A stretch of 64,000 nt of DNA. Origin: Nereocystis luetkeana (Eukaryota > Sar > Phaeophyceae > Laminariales > Laminariaceae). Within the stretch, counting starts at the first letter, position 1. Each line of letters begins with the position of its first letter. The notes beneath the pieces are model-generated. The model was given only the letters and a program-made list of their open reading frames with translations, made no database searches and was not told where the DNA came from. Below, piece after piece: positions 32,036 through 41,430 of the stretch. Both the position numbers and the translations under genes were made by a program. The DNA is taken from NCBI GenBank assembly GCA_031213475.1, contig JARUPZ010000012.1, positions 6,105,878 through 6,169,877 on the forward strand, read 5' to 3'.

Positions 32036-32661
32036 GAGGAGGAGGAGGCAGTGACACCGAAGGTACTGCAGGGGGGGAGGGAGACGACGACCTCAGAGGT
32101 TCTCCGGGGGGAGGCCTGTCCCCTGGAGCGGCGTCGCCGGGGACCACTCGCGCTTGGCTCGGGGCCGTGGGGGTGGCAGGGGCGGGGGCGGGAGGGCGTC
32201 GACGCACGAGCACGCCGGTGGGAAGGCCAATAACTCCTGAAGGCAACACAAAATGCGAGGGCTGGACTGAAAACGAAGGGGATGAGGAAGCGAGAATACG
32301 TAGGGAAGAGGGAATCGCTAGCAATGGCACCCGAAGTGCTGCTGCTGGCGGAGGTGCTGGCGATGATGGTGGCGGCGGCGGCAGCAGCGGTAGCAGCGGT
32401 AGCGGTGGCAGCAGCGGTGGCAGCGGCAGCGGCGGCGGTCGAGGGTCTGCATCAGTCGTCTCGCCCCCCCGACCGAGGGTAATGTCGGCGAGAGTGGGGG
32501 CGAGGACGGCAGCTGGAAGATATTCAGGCAGTGCGAAACGGCTCACGTCAAAAAGCGGGGTGGGGACGGGGGGAGCGGGGCGGGCGGGTGCGCCGACGCC
32601 GGTAAAGGGTGCCATCACAAAAGCGACGGCAAGCTTGAGCGAGTCACCTTCCAGACGCTAA
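26125..32661 (+). CDS. VASH-like: Vasohibin-like tubulin carboxypeptidase (3' exons)
   Basis: Predicted cysteine carboxypeptidase that removes the C-terminal tyrosine of alpha-tubulin. Visible exons are 26125-26281, 28917-29056, 31152-31284 and 31636-32661 (stop TAA). Family landmarks in order: YNYTGEAFF, EALPIQCVEAVFVGAYLT, YPVSF-YRHIIL, WGALGLSRRDSLMYKEL, YASFSELIADF and NWHCLEQVWVG. The triad is present: Cys at 26231, His at 28971 and Ser at 29022. Ser is 17 residues after His, as in animal vasohibins. Joining exons at GC donors (GAG|GCGAGT, CAG|GCGAGT) keeps frame and gives the family spacing exactly; GT alternatives nearby break the frame or add residues. The third donor is AAG|GTGACG. 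The last exon adds ~290 residues of Gly/Ser/Glu-rich tail. Exons 5' of 26125 must exist (phase-2 acceptor) but were not found. The small partner SVBP is not seen here. Confidence 0.85.
27450..27538 (-). mobile_element. MITE-1 copy 3, internally deleted
   Basis: TTACGGGGGACCATATTAAA at the left, TACTATGGCTCCCCGTAG at the right. The interior is about 15 bp shorter than in other copies. Confidence 0.85.
27568..27790 (+). mobile_element. MITE-3 copy 2
   Basis: TACACAGGTGGCCGGGACC at the left, GATCCCGGACACCTGTGCA at the right. Inner pairs GTGGAGACATTGAACAA / TTGATCAATGTCTCCAC fold as well. Related to 15558-15771. Confidence 0.7.
27965..28916 (+). repeat. Array of degenerate copies of the exon 2 splice junction
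   Basis: Six units share, in order, a CCGCTYCTGATGGCC-like word, YCCTTCGCTCACA, an A-rich run ending AAG, then GTGGATCGCTAT, CCTGTGTCATTCCGC and TCACAGC. The AAG|G(T/A)GGATC points are near 28011, 28117, 28351, 28541, 28711 and 28917. The last is the real acceptor and first codons of exon 2 (VDRYPVSFR). Spacing is 100-240 bp. Confidence 0.75.
29932..30245 (+). repeat. 150-bp tandem repeat, two units
   Basis: AAAGGAACCCCAGGCGAGT at 29936 recurs as AAGGAACTCCAGGTGAGT about 150 bp later, and GGCAAAGCGTGATAATGGTG (29981) as GACAAAGTGTGATGATGGTG (30131). A third unit begins with GTAGGAAGGGAA near 30233. Units differ by 15-20 per cent. Confidence 0.85.
30788..30815 (+). repeat. GATA microsatellite
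   Basis: About seven GATA/TAGA units. Confidence 0.9.
31285..31635 (+). other. Intron 3 (visible) of the vasohibin-like gene
   Basis: 351 bp, GT-AG (AAG|GTGACG ... TGTGCGCAG|GTC), phase 0 on both sides. Exon 4 then continues the family motif (WK joined to VMRVDV, compared with WK-HSVLDV in animal vasohibins). Confidence 0.7.
31800..32052 (+). repeat. Homopurine (GGA/GGC)n tract inside exon 4
   Basis: From 31858 to 32049 nearly every base is A or G, built from GGA, GGGG and GAA words. In the coding frame it gives Gly/Glu/Arg-rich sequence. Confidence 0.95.
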
Positions 32662-33520
32662 TCGACATGAGATAGCACATAATTGTATTGTTTGATTCGT
32701 ACAAGTTGCGCCCACTTTGGGCAAGAATCAGCCGCGTCTGTAGCAGTTTTGTCGTAAAGATGATCGATACAGCTCTGGGCGTAATATAACGACCGCTTGG
32801 TGTTGTTATTTATGTACAAAAAAACATTTTATTTCCGCCCAGATCGTATTTGATAAAACTACGTTGTGTTTGACGAGATAATAATGATCCCATATACTCC
32901 GGTATACAGCTACGACAGCGCCGCTTACTTTCATAGAAGGAAAAACACGAGATTTTTTTTGTACATACGAAAAGAAACCAGAGCTGCATTGATTATGACG
33001 TACGTATATAGTAGATGGTGTTGACACGTTGATGATACTACAAAAGTTGCGCTGTTCATGGCGAGAGTTAGCGGAAGAGTTGCGTTCGTTTGGTTTTACG
33101 TCACACGGTCCACCGGCCGACGGTCTCTTGACTAAAAGGCCGGCAAAAAAAAATGTTTGGTCTTCAAACTTTCCCACAGAGACACAGACAGACAGCAAAA
33201 CACGAGAGCACAGCGCAAACATACGTGGGTCATGCCTCTCTAGTGCGGTAGGACAAGGGGTTGTTATGTGCCCCTGGCGTTTCTGACTGAGCACAGCTCA
33301 TGCAGAGGCCATGCCTCTTTACAGTGCGGTAGGCGCTTCTGACTGACGGAGGTGCGCTCATTAGCTGAGAAAGTACGCACTGTCTATGTTGGAACACTGG
33401 TTGTATCTCACTGTACTATCCGTTACGTATGGTACCTATCAAGCTCATGGGGGCTTTGCTCAATCGGGTCTCTTGCTCGCACAATATTTTTTTTCTCATC
33501 AAAAGTCGTTTTTGTTCGGG
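32662..33520. other. No gene recognised; downstream of the vasohibin-like gene
   Basis: GCCTCTYTAGTGCGGTAGG occurs at 33234 and 33309 (75-bp direct repeat with CGCTTCTGACTGA). Nothing coding is evident. Confidence 0.4.
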
Positions 33521-34038
33521 GCGGGGGGGGGGGGGTGTACTCGATAGGACAGATGTACTCGATCTCGTGCATGGCCGTAGTCGCATGACCATAGACCCTC
33601 GCATCCCTACAATGCCGGGACGGAGCATGTCGGGTTTTCACCGACCAGGAGACATTGCGTGCACCAAGCGCGAAGCGCCGTGAGGTGTCCGGCGAATCGC
33701 ATGAAGGGTGAGCTGCATCCTACTAAGAACCGCTTTTGAGGCGGACTTGCATATGGACGACAGCCTTAATGGGTTGATTTAAATTCCGGTGTAGGCACTT
33801 CTAGAGACAGCAATGGGAGTACTATGTATCTGCCTCTTGGGTGCCTTACCTAGAACACTACGTGATACGATCAATTCCCTAGTGCGGAGTGAAGGTTGTT
33901 CACCTCGCACAAATTATCTAACTCGACAACCAGCTGTGGGCGACCGCCAAAAAAAACAAACGGTACCCTGGTTGTCTAGCTCACGTAGTGAGCGACATGT
34001 TTTACAGTGTCGTTGCCAACCGACGCCAACCCAACCGG
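33521..34038 (-). mobile_element. SINE-C, full-length copy
   Basis: Most complete copy, about 515 bp. Minus-strand order: GGTTGGGTTGGCGTCGGTTG at the 5' end, AACGACACTG, GAGCTAGACAACCAGGGTAC, TCGAGTTAGATAATTTG, GATCGTATCACGTAGTG, CATTGCTGTCTCTAG, AAGTCCGCCTC, GATGCAGCTCACCCTTC, GTCGGTGAAAACCCGACATG, GACTACGGCCATGCACGAG, GAGTACATCTGTCC, GAGTACACC and a poly(C) tail (G run at 33521-33534). No ORF. Possibly a SINE, or the 3' UTR of a larger non-LTR element. No clear tRNA-like head. Confidence 0.85.
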
Positions 34039-34289
34039 GGGGGGAGGAGGTCTATTGTGAGCTCTTCATTGCGCGCTTGGAGCCTCAGAAATGATAAATA
34101 GCATTCAACGTCACGTTTCGAAGTCCTCCGTAGGCGCGTCGCTGCGTTTTCTCCCCCTTCAGCTGTCCCGGAACGTAAAACACACACACACTTTAAGAGT
34201 ACTGTTAAAACCTACCACATCCGAGCGAACCCCGGATCGATGTCGATTTCATATATATATTATAGTCAAAGACAATGCAATGGTTGACG

Positions 34290-34440
34290 GCACTCTTGCC
34301 CCTTGACGGGCAGCCGTCAAGGAAATCCGTCAAGGAAAGCCGTCAAGGAAAGCCATCAAATAACTCCCCAAACTAAATTAACAAATTATGTCAAAACAGG
34401 TCTTGACGCGTCAGACCTACGATAGACCGTCCGTCAAGCT
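34290..34440 (+). repeat. Dispersed repeat R6, copy 3 (relative)
   Basis: Tandem CCGTCAAGGAAA units, then GGTCTTGACGCGTCAGACC and GACCGTCCGTCAAGC. The centre matches the CCTTGACGCG core of the other R6 copies. Confidence 0.5.
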
Positions 34441-35250
34441 ACAGCTTTGAGTAGGTCACCATACTCGCAGCACAGAGCAGACAGTTTTCAGCGATGTTTG
34501 GGTGATAACGCTGCTCGTAATGATTGTCCTCCTAGAAAAACAAAGTCCCCCCCCGATCCGGCCGCCCGTCTTGAGGTTCTGTCTCGTCCTGAATCGCGCA
34601 CTTGGTTCTGTGTTTCGAATATGTGGTTGAGGTCCCGCGTGAATACGGTGCGCTTCAGTGCAGGGCCTGTACATACAGCAGTAGTAGTACTGCGTCAACT
34701 CGATACCCTTTAGTGCGGGGCCCCAGTTTAGTGCGGTGTAAATCGCTCGTCGCGACCTCGTTCTGCAGAATACCGCACCATCTCAAGATAGGACGGGGCC
34801 CCACTTTAGTGCGGGTATTGCCATCTGGCAAGGCATCGCACTCGTGGGGGATCGCGATTTTTTGCCGGTTCAAGGTCTGCTGATTGACTACAAAATTCCT
34901 GTCGATTTCTCGCTCCGGAGTTCTTATTTTGTTGCTCGGCTTTGTTTTTGTTGTGCGTCCGTACCCAGTACGCTTATTTTTTTTGGTTTTGCTTGACGTC
35001 CGTATCATACCTCGATATATTTACGATTAGTTATTGTTTTGATTTCTCTGTCTCACTGCAAGAAGTCCGTGGCAACCAAAAATTGTACTGGTACGTGCCT
35101 CTCCACGGATGAGCGATCAGGACGTTCACTGACTGGGTTCGTACTGATGATGTCGTAGGATATTGTGTAGAAATACCGGTTCCAAGTGAAGGCAGCACAC
35201 ACAGTAACCTTGCTTAGAGTGGAGCTGCTCGACACATCTTCGCAGCGGTA
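34441..35250. other. No gene recognised
   Basis: A local motif TTTAGTGCGGGGCCCC appears at 34711, and CGGGGCCCCACTTTAGTGCGG at 34795, with CTTCAGTGCAGGGCC at 34653. This is a small cluster of TTTAGTGCGG words. TACAGCAGTA decamer at 34674-34683. Confidence 0.4.
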
Positions 35251-35254
35251 CAGG

Positions 35255-35620
35255 AGTTTATAGCATCTGAGAGGCGTGTTTCGATAGGGGTATACTATAA
35301 GCGGCATTCTAAGGTAGGGTGCACCGAGATTTTTCTGAAATTCCTCACGTGAGTAGCTCGCTGAACTACTCCGCTCAAAAACCGACTTTGAGAAAAAAAA
35401 TGTGAGGCCAACAACCCACGAACTAAATGTGACCTTAGGCTCAAAACGGAAAATGTTGTACTAAACAAAAACGATGTTGGCGTACCAGGTAGTCCCTCAT
35501 CAGTCGGGGGTCCTCGTTAGTCAGAAAAGAGTCAGCCCAAAAAATTATACCCCTATCGTAGCACTCGTTTTTTAGCACCTGGGAGGCGTGTTGCGACAGG
35601 GGTATACTATTAACAGCATA
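35255..35620 (+). repeat. Pair of ~55-bp direct repeats
   Basis: TTATAGCATCTGAGAGGCGTGTTTCGATAGGGGTATACTAT... at about 35258 and TTTTAGCACCTGGGAGGCGTG with GCGACAGGGGTATACTATTA at about 35571. The inverse CCCCTATCGTAGCACTCG lies between them at 35551. Confidence 0.65.
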
Positions 35621-35660
35621 TTTTGCGCAAACTATTTCTGGCTGACGGGGGGGGGGGGAT

Positions 35661-35702
35661 AGCTTGTCCCCAAAATGGGACTGCAGTCCTGAAAGGGTTG
35701 AG
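35661..35702 (+). mobile_element. MITE-2 half copy
   Basis: TTGTCCCCAAAATGGGACTG and CAGTCCTGAAAGGGTTGA match the right arm of MITE-2. The left arm is replaced by a G run. Confidence 0.65.
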
Positions 35703-36200
35703 GGCAACAGAAGAAGTACGCAATATCGTTGGAGCATAATCTGAAATTCTTCACTATTTTTGGATAAGTCTGTGTTCATCGGATTGGTTGCACTTTCCGT
35801 TTTCTCGAGAGCAGGTTTTGGGTGCTACCTTAAGGCTGTGGTAGACCTCCTCAAGTGAGAAAAGGAGTCTCGTCAGAATATTGTTTGGTAGACATCTATG
35901 ACGCATCCCGAACATCCGGACACTCCTTCCTCACACCTGATGGGGCAGATGCCGCCGAACCCACCCGGTAGGACCCGCCTTTGGAGGGGCAACCCGCCTG
36001 CTGGAAAACATTGCTCAACCTCGGACACAGTTTATCGATCTCACTTCGATTATCTAGATCTTTCGATCATACGGTAGATACATTCCTGATCTGTACATGC
36101 AGATCTACAGCTCATGTTTGGTTCAAGCTTGCCGAGGTGGGAGTTTTATTGTCTGCATGACCTACAACAAGTTTCCTTTGTTTAGACACAAGTTTTGTTT
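35703..36200. other. No gene recognised
   Basis: Short frames only. A CCACCCGGTAGGACCCGCC / GGAGGGGCAACCCGCC pair near 35964. Confidence 0.35.
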
Positions 36201-36204
36201 TTCC

Positions 36205-36390
36205 TTCTGTTCACTACGTTCATGCGCCCTTCTTTCTTCTCTCCCTCGTGATGATCGTCGCTCAGATCCGGCGGGGCCACAAGTAGCAGGCTCTCCTCCT
36301 CCCTCCCGGCTACGATTCGCACCTTGAATTTTTTATCGCGAGGAAGACTTCGGCCTCTTTCTTCCCGCGTCGTCGCGACTCGCGTCGGAC
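36205..36390 (-). repeat. SINE-T body, fragment
   Basis: Plus-strand CGCTCAGATCCGGCGGGG, GTAGCAGGCTCTCCTCC, CCGGCTACGATTCGCACC, TTTTTTATCGCGAGGAAGAC, CTTTCTTCCCGCGTCG match 49905-50065. The tRNA-like head is absent. Confidence 0.65.
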
Positions 36391-36789
36391 ATATGCGCAC
36401 ACAACATGTCATCACATATCGGCTGGTTGGGATCTAGATGATCTAGGTTATCAACCTGTAGATGACCTGGATGGTCTTAGATCTGTAGATGGCGTGGATG
36501 ATCCACAGTTAGGTCGTGACATATTCGTCCCGACGTGTGTAACCTTGCCAGAAGCCATTATACCGATATCCCCACTCCCTCCTAGGTTAGGAATGCAACG
36601 ATAGTTTCTTCGCATAAACAAAAAAAACGGATCCAAAGATACTGGCTGGGTATGATAGCTCCTTGCAGTAGTTCGGGAGCCTCCCCCAGGTCAATGAGAA
36701 AGGTTTGGGCTCAAAGGTTGCAACCTCTATCATATAGCACGATTGGGATGTACGTCACCCATTACACCTATTATATTTTATTTGCTCTG

Positions 36790-36965
36790 CTTCTCCAGCT
36801 CCCTCTCTCTCCATTTCGTAACTCAGATCCTCCCTTAAGATCACATAGCGGGCACTCCTCTCCTCTCCTCGCTATATGGCAATAGGGAGCTTTTCAATTT
36901 TGCCGCCGAAATAGTTCAGCAATTTGGAGCCTCGTCGGCTACGACCCGCATCGAATTGTACAAAC
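36790..36965 (-). repeat. SINE-T body, fragment
   Basis: TTCGTAACTCAGATCC, TCACATAGCGGGCACTC, then an altered centre and GGAGCCTCGTCGGCTACGAC, CGCATCGAATTGTAC. Confidence 0.6.
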
Positions 36966-37289
36966 ATGAATACACATCCTATGATGGGCGTTTTCTGAAA
37001 GTCGGTTTTTCCACAAACGAAAAAACAACAACGCACCACAGCTCGTTCATTATACTCTACTCTTCAAAGAACGAATGGGATGGGGAGGCGAGGACCAAGC
37101 GAAACGTAGAGAACACGCCGACTGTGGCAGACGTTATGCGTGGTTTGTTGGGCGACAGCGCATGGTAACTGCGGTGGGTTGCGGGCTGCAGTATCTGGGA
37201 AGAGGCGGTGTTGGGAGACCACCCACGTAAAGGAGCCGCGTTTACCTCTCCTCAAGGACAACGTGGGCGTATGTTACAGTAGTTCCGGA

Positions 37290-37533
37290 ATAACCGCATT
37301 GAGACGCGCCACGAAAGGCTGCGTGCCGACTACCAGGTAAACGCGTTTCCGGGTGCCTCACACCGCAACCGCATACCTATGAGCGCCTTGTCGCTGTCGG
37401 AGGGGTTTGGAAAATCGTACGCGACGTTCCCACGGGACAACCAACGGTGGCAGAACCCCTATTCAACTAGGCTAGAAGTTTGGGGAGAACATTGTAGAGA
37501 AAAAACCCGCAGAAAGGAGACGACGACATTGAG
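37290..37533 (+). CDS. Stop-delimited frame without ATG; unknown
   Basis: The frame from about 37290 reads NRIETRHERLRADYQVNAFP, GASHRNRIPMSALSLSEGFG, KSYATFPRDNQRWQNPYS and ends at TAA. Composition is balanced and unlike repeat-derived frames nearby. It has no start codon at its head, so it would be an exon or a piece of a broken gene. It contains one TACCAGGTA motif (37331-37339) that encodes YQV, so part of the frame may be scar-derived. The family is not recognised; a mobile element protein is one possibility. Confidence 0.3.
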
Positions 37534-37555
37534 ATAAGAGAAGGGTAAACAAGTA

Positions 37556-37858
37556 TGGGTGTGATCTCATGCCGCGGCAGAGAGAGGCCTCATTGATCCC
37601 GAAACGATCTACGAACGAACCTACGACGCGAGGTTACAACAACAATCTGAAACAGAAAGGAGGGGACGCCCGCAGGGTGGATCCCTTTTCGGGACAGCCA
37701 CATTATTGCACTGGGAGACAGTGATTGAGTATCACTCCGTGGGCGATATCGCAGCTCTACGACAGCAGTACAAAGTAGAAATAGGCTGGGAAAAAACAGA
37801 TCACCCCGCCCGCCCATCGTTGGAAGCGAGGTGTACCATCGACAACGACATCAGTATT
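37556..37858 (+). CDS. Stop-delimited frame without ATG; unknown
   Basis: After a TGA at about 37562 the frame gives ERGLIDPETIYERTYDARLQ, LLHWETVIEYHSVGDIAALR, QQYKVEIGWEKTDHPARPSL and ends at TGA near 37858. It looks like real protein sequence. The first ~75 bp recur at 37962-38040 (GAGACCTCATTGATCCCG, ACCTACGACGCGATGTTACA), so a coding segment has been duplicated. No family assigned. Confidence 0.3.
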
Positions 37859-37961
37859 TGATAGTGTTTATTCGACCGGGGTACCTACTTTCCGCGACGA
37901 GATGCCGCGTTGATTGCCAGACAATTAACGCGGGAGTAGTAACCCTGGGTGAGAGTTTCCG

Positions 37962-38040
37962 GCTGGTCGCAGCAGGAGACCTCATTGATCCCGGACTATA
38001 TGCAAATTAACCTACGACGCGATGTTACAACGGTATCATT
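37962..38040 (+). repeat. Diverged copy of 37572-37650
   Basis: CTCATTGATCCCGGAC and TAACCTACGACGCGATGTTA against CTCATTGATCCCGAAA and GAACCTACGACGCGAGGTTA. Confidence 0.7.
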
Positions 38041-38159
38041 GAACTTAGACCCAGACTTGGGACATGTCGTCCCGACTCTCGGGGCGTTTACTTGCTGCAC
38101 CTGGCAGCGCTCGTCAGCCACGCTTAGTATTTTTATCCCTTTTTCCAGCTTCAGTCTCG

Positions 38160-38345
38160 AGTGAAACCTGGCGTGGGTGAAGCTGCTCATCGTCTGTCTG
38201 CTCGCCATCATATAGTGAGGAATGAAACCGGCTTGGAGCAAAGCTCCTCGACGTCTGTCTGCTCATCCTCACATGTGAAACCTGACCCGGGTAAAAGTTG
38301 CTTGTCGTCTGTCGGCTCATCATCACATATCGAGGAGAGCTCTGA
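38160..38345 (+). repeat. Tandem repeat, three ~57-bp units
   Basis: Units begin GTGAAACCTGGCGTGGGTGA, AATGAAACCGGCTTGGAGC, GTGAAACCTGACCCGGGTAA. Each continues GCTGCTCATCGTCTGTCTG or a near form and ends TCATCATCACATA-like. Confidence 0.85.
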
Positions 38346-39060
38346 GGCAAGCAAGCGTGCTCCACGCAAACTCGTATACTATTTTCCCCTCCTCCTCCTC
38401 CCCCCCCCTCCTCCTCCTCCTCCCTGTCCTGCTAGACAATGCCGACAATCTACACTGCCATTCCTGCAACAAAGGCTCATCTCCGGAGCTGAAGCTTGCG
38501 CAGAAAACCTGTCGGCTGACTCCTCGCTGGCAGTGCTTATTGCCTCTCGGGCAGGCAGACTGACGCTACTCGGGAGCCGCGCAACCACACGCTCACGCAG
38601 ACGTCCCTCCATTATTGTATGATATGTTGTTGATGTTCTGCCGGACTTGGGCGGTGATAGCCGTACAGGCGGTAGTGAACCACCGGCCGCTTTTACTCCA
38701 TTTGGCGCTGGTTTTATCTTCCCGCCGCGTGGCCGACAGTCTTGATTGAATCCCCTCCGCATTCTTGAGGCGGTGGCGGTGGCGGCGGCGGTGGCGGTGG
38801 CGGTGGTACGGAACAGGGGAAAGAAAAAATAGACGAGAAACCACACAATCAAGAGGAAGTCGGTACGACATGCGGGGTGCGGCAGTACATAATTGAATCC
38901 CATACAGCAGTAGAACAAACACACGTAGTAGGCCACGTGATCAGCGCATCATACTGTTTCCCTGTGAAACAAAAACTCACGGGACCGCATACCAAGAAAG
39001 CTCCGATCCACGGGATACGCTATACATGAAGTACCTGGTAGGCTCTTAGACGAGTGTTAC
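38346..39060. other. No gene recognised; CTC and GGCGGT microsatellites
   Basis: CTCCTC tract at 38386-38428 and (GGCGGT)n at 38765-38812. A minus-strand Arg/His-rich frame covers the latter by composition. Confidence 0.5.
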
Positions 39061-39072
39061 GATGGGGCATGC

Positions 39073-39210
39073 CTTATACCACTCTGATCTATAAGGACCG
39101 CTTGGCCTTCGCGTTAAGGTTTAAACAATCCTTATATTTCCTATACCACTCTGATCTGTAAGAGCCGCTTCGTCTTCGCGTTAATATTTAAGCAAACCTT
39201 ATATTTCCGC
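39073..39210 (+). repeat. Tandem duplication, ~70-bp unit
   Basis: CTTATACCACTCTGATCTAT, AAGGACCGCTTGGCCTTCGC, TTATATTTCC is followed at once by CTATACCACTCTGATCTGTA, AGAGCCGCTTCGTCTTCGCG, TTATATTTCC. Confidence 0.85.
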
Positions 39211-39474
39211 ACAGAGTACCAGATGTTTTTTCGCCCAAAAATATCTCACTGCCGGGGCCTCCTTAAGGTTACTGAGGTACTCTACCCAATATTGTTGGAA
39301 CACCATCATTAAGATGATAGTATTTCACGATAAGGTATGCCTTGTAATATACCTGGGCCATCGGGTAGTTTTTATTTTTACTTACGAAAAGGCGGTGTTA
39401 AGGTGAGTTGAAGAGCTCCCCAAAATCAGGAGATAACCCCAGAAAAATGTACCAGGTAGGTCCTAGCTCAACCC

Positions 39475-39905
39475 TTACCCGATCGTAGCGTGTTTCCTCA
39501 AGACATAAAACGCGGCAAACAGCACATCTACTTCTTCCCCCTCTCGGCTACTGGTATACATTTTTCTTCTTTGTGGCAGATTCAGGTCACCTACACGAAA
39601 TCGCATTTTCGTCCTTTTCACGAAGTCCATTGGGCCGTGCGAATACGTTTTCATTCCTATCCCTTTGCTTAATCCCCCGTATATCTCCAAGTGTTTCTCC
39701 GATTTCACCTTGTTTCTTAGCGCCAAGCCTTTCCCTGCTTTCTATAATTTTTTCTAACTCTGCCTTGTACCTCCCAAACTCCTCTGCGGACTTGATGTCT
39801 TCTTGTTTTCCTCTTGTATCCTTCCATACTTTCCAAACTACTCTATCCCACCTTCTTCCAGCTCGCCCTTTTGTAACTTTCTCCCATACAGCTCCATCAA
39901 CTATG
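39475..39905 (-). mobile_element. LINE fragment (same family as 10.7 kb)
   Basis: On the minus strand the frame 39988-39587 reads GAVWEKVTKGRAGRRWDRVV and IKSAEEFGRYKAELEKIIES, then an overlapping frame continues HLEIYGGLSKGIGMK, KMRFRVGDLNLPQRRKMYTS. The second part aligns with HLEIYGELRKGIGMK and LRFRVGDLDLPERRKRYISS at 10.7 kb. It is therefore the same element extended ~130 codons further 5', with frameshifts, and cut off before the Cys cluster. Confidence 0.7.
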
Positions 39906-40411
39906 GGCGGGTGGACACTCGACACCATGCATGGCTGTGGTCGTATGACGATAGACCCACGCATTCCTACAATACCGGAACGGAACACGTCGGGTTTTCA
40001 CCCACGAGGAAGACATTGCTTGCACCAAGCGCGAAGCGCCGTGAGGTGCCCGGCGAGTCGCACGAAGACTGAGCTGCATCCCACTAAGAACCACTCGTGA
40101 GGCGGACTTGCATATGGATAACAGCTTTAATGAGTTGTTTTTCTTTCCGGTCTGACCACTTCCAGAGACAGCAATGGGGGTACTATGTATCTGCCCTGTG
40201 GGTGCCTTACCATAAACATTACTGTACGTGATGCTACCGTTCCCCTTGTGTGGAGTAAAGGTTCTCCACCCCGAAAGAGTGATCTAACTCGATCGCCCGC
40301 TGTGACCGACGGCCGAAAAAAACAAAACGGTACCATGGTTGACTACAGTAGCTCACATAATGAGCGGCATGTTTTATTTACGGTGCCGTTGCCAACAGAC
40401 GCCAACCCAAC
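39906..40411 (-). mobile_element. SINE-C, near full length
   Basis: Same block order as 33521-34038, 5' end at plus-strand GACGCCAACCCAACC (40397-40411). The poly(C) tail is missing at the LINE junction. At 40216 it has CATTACTGTACGTGATG where the sister copy has CACTACGTGATACG, a 5-bp insertion (CTGTA) at the same TA used by the TACCTGGTA insertion in the 17.3-kb copy. Confidence 0.85.
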
Positions 40412-40539
40412 CTATTAAAAAATTATAGGGGAGTCAAGAAAAGAAGAGGGTGGGACGCTTCAGATGCGACAAGGGGGCGTTACGGGAGGTGTGGGGGGCT
40501 CCAGATAGGTGGGTTGTGAGAGGGTTAAGATAAGGGGAG

Positions 40540-40968
40540 GTGTACTCATGACATGCATGGCCGTAGTCGTCGATTGGAGGGAGGGGGGGGGGGGGGGGGT
40601 ACTCGATAGGAGATATGTACTCGATCTCATGCATGGCCGTAGTCATATGACCATAGACCCTCGCATCCCTGCAATGCCGGGACGGAGCATGTCGGGTTTT
40701 CAACGACCAGGCCGACATTGCTTGCACTAAGCGCGATGCGCCGTGAGGTGTCTGGCGAGTCGCATAAAGGGTGAGCTGTATCCTACTAAGAACCACTGTT
40801 GAGGCGGACTTGCATGTGGATGACAGCTTCAATGAGTTGATTTAATTTCCGGTGTACGTAGGCATTTCCAGAGACAGCAATGGGAGTACTATGTAACTGC
40901 CTCTTGGGGAGCGCGTACTCGATACCATGCATGGTCGTGGTCGTATGACCATAGACCCTCGCAATGGG
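40540..40968 (-). repeat. SINE-C copies, one truncated plus two end fragments
   Basis: Main copy 40580-40908 with G run at 40577-40597 and GTACTCGATAGGAGATATG, CGATGCGCCGTGAGG, CAGAGACAGCAATGGGAG. Flanking fragments at 40540-40570 and 40912-40968 each contain the CATGCATGGCCGTAG / TGGTCGTGG terminal word. Confidence 0.8.
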
Positions 40969-41154
40969 TGGCATCGTTGGAGGCTAAATGTAAGCTGGGA
41001 GGATTAAGGCAACGGGCGGCACGGGAGGGTTATATTCTGGTAGGAAGCGCAATTAGTACAAGAAGGGCGTGGGAGGGTTTCTACTTCGAAGTACACAGAA
41101 ACGCGGGAGCGGGGGATAATACAAGGGGTGAGTGGGAGACCTGGTATATGGGGG

Positions 41155-41235
41155 AGGGAGCAGGCGTAATCATTTGTTGTTTGCCTCAGTCGTTGGACCA
41201 TTGACCACGCGTCCCTTTCGAGACCGTGCATAGCG
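41155..41235 (-). repeat. LINE 3'-terminal fragment
   Basis: Minus strand: CTCGAAAGGGACGCGTGGTC, AATGGTCCAACGACTGAGGC, AACAAATGATTACGCC. Lacks a long C run. Confidence 0.7.
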
Positions 41236-41323
41236 AGGGTGTTTTTATTTGGGATGGAGGGGGGGGGGGGGGAAGTCCGCTAGAACAACCAAAGCATACG
41301 TATAGAGATGGCGTCAGAAGCCC

Positions 41324-41430
41324 TAACACGGGGTGGCATAGTAAATAGGACCTACGGTACAGACAAAAATCTATATATTTACCTATTTTTACTAACAATA
41401 TTTGGCCCTATTTACTATGGTCCCCCGTAA
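41324..41430 (+). mobile_element. MITE-1 copy 4
   Basis: Left end degraded (TAACACGGGGTGGCATAGTA), right end intact (TTTACTATGGTCCCCCGTAA). Uses the TTTACTATGG / CCATAGTAAATAGG subtype. Confidence 0.85.

Noticed and set aside
31443-32618. 391-codon minus-strand Pro-rich ORF
   Set aside because: Shadow of the vasohibin-like exon 4. The Pro runs are the complement of the homopurine tract.
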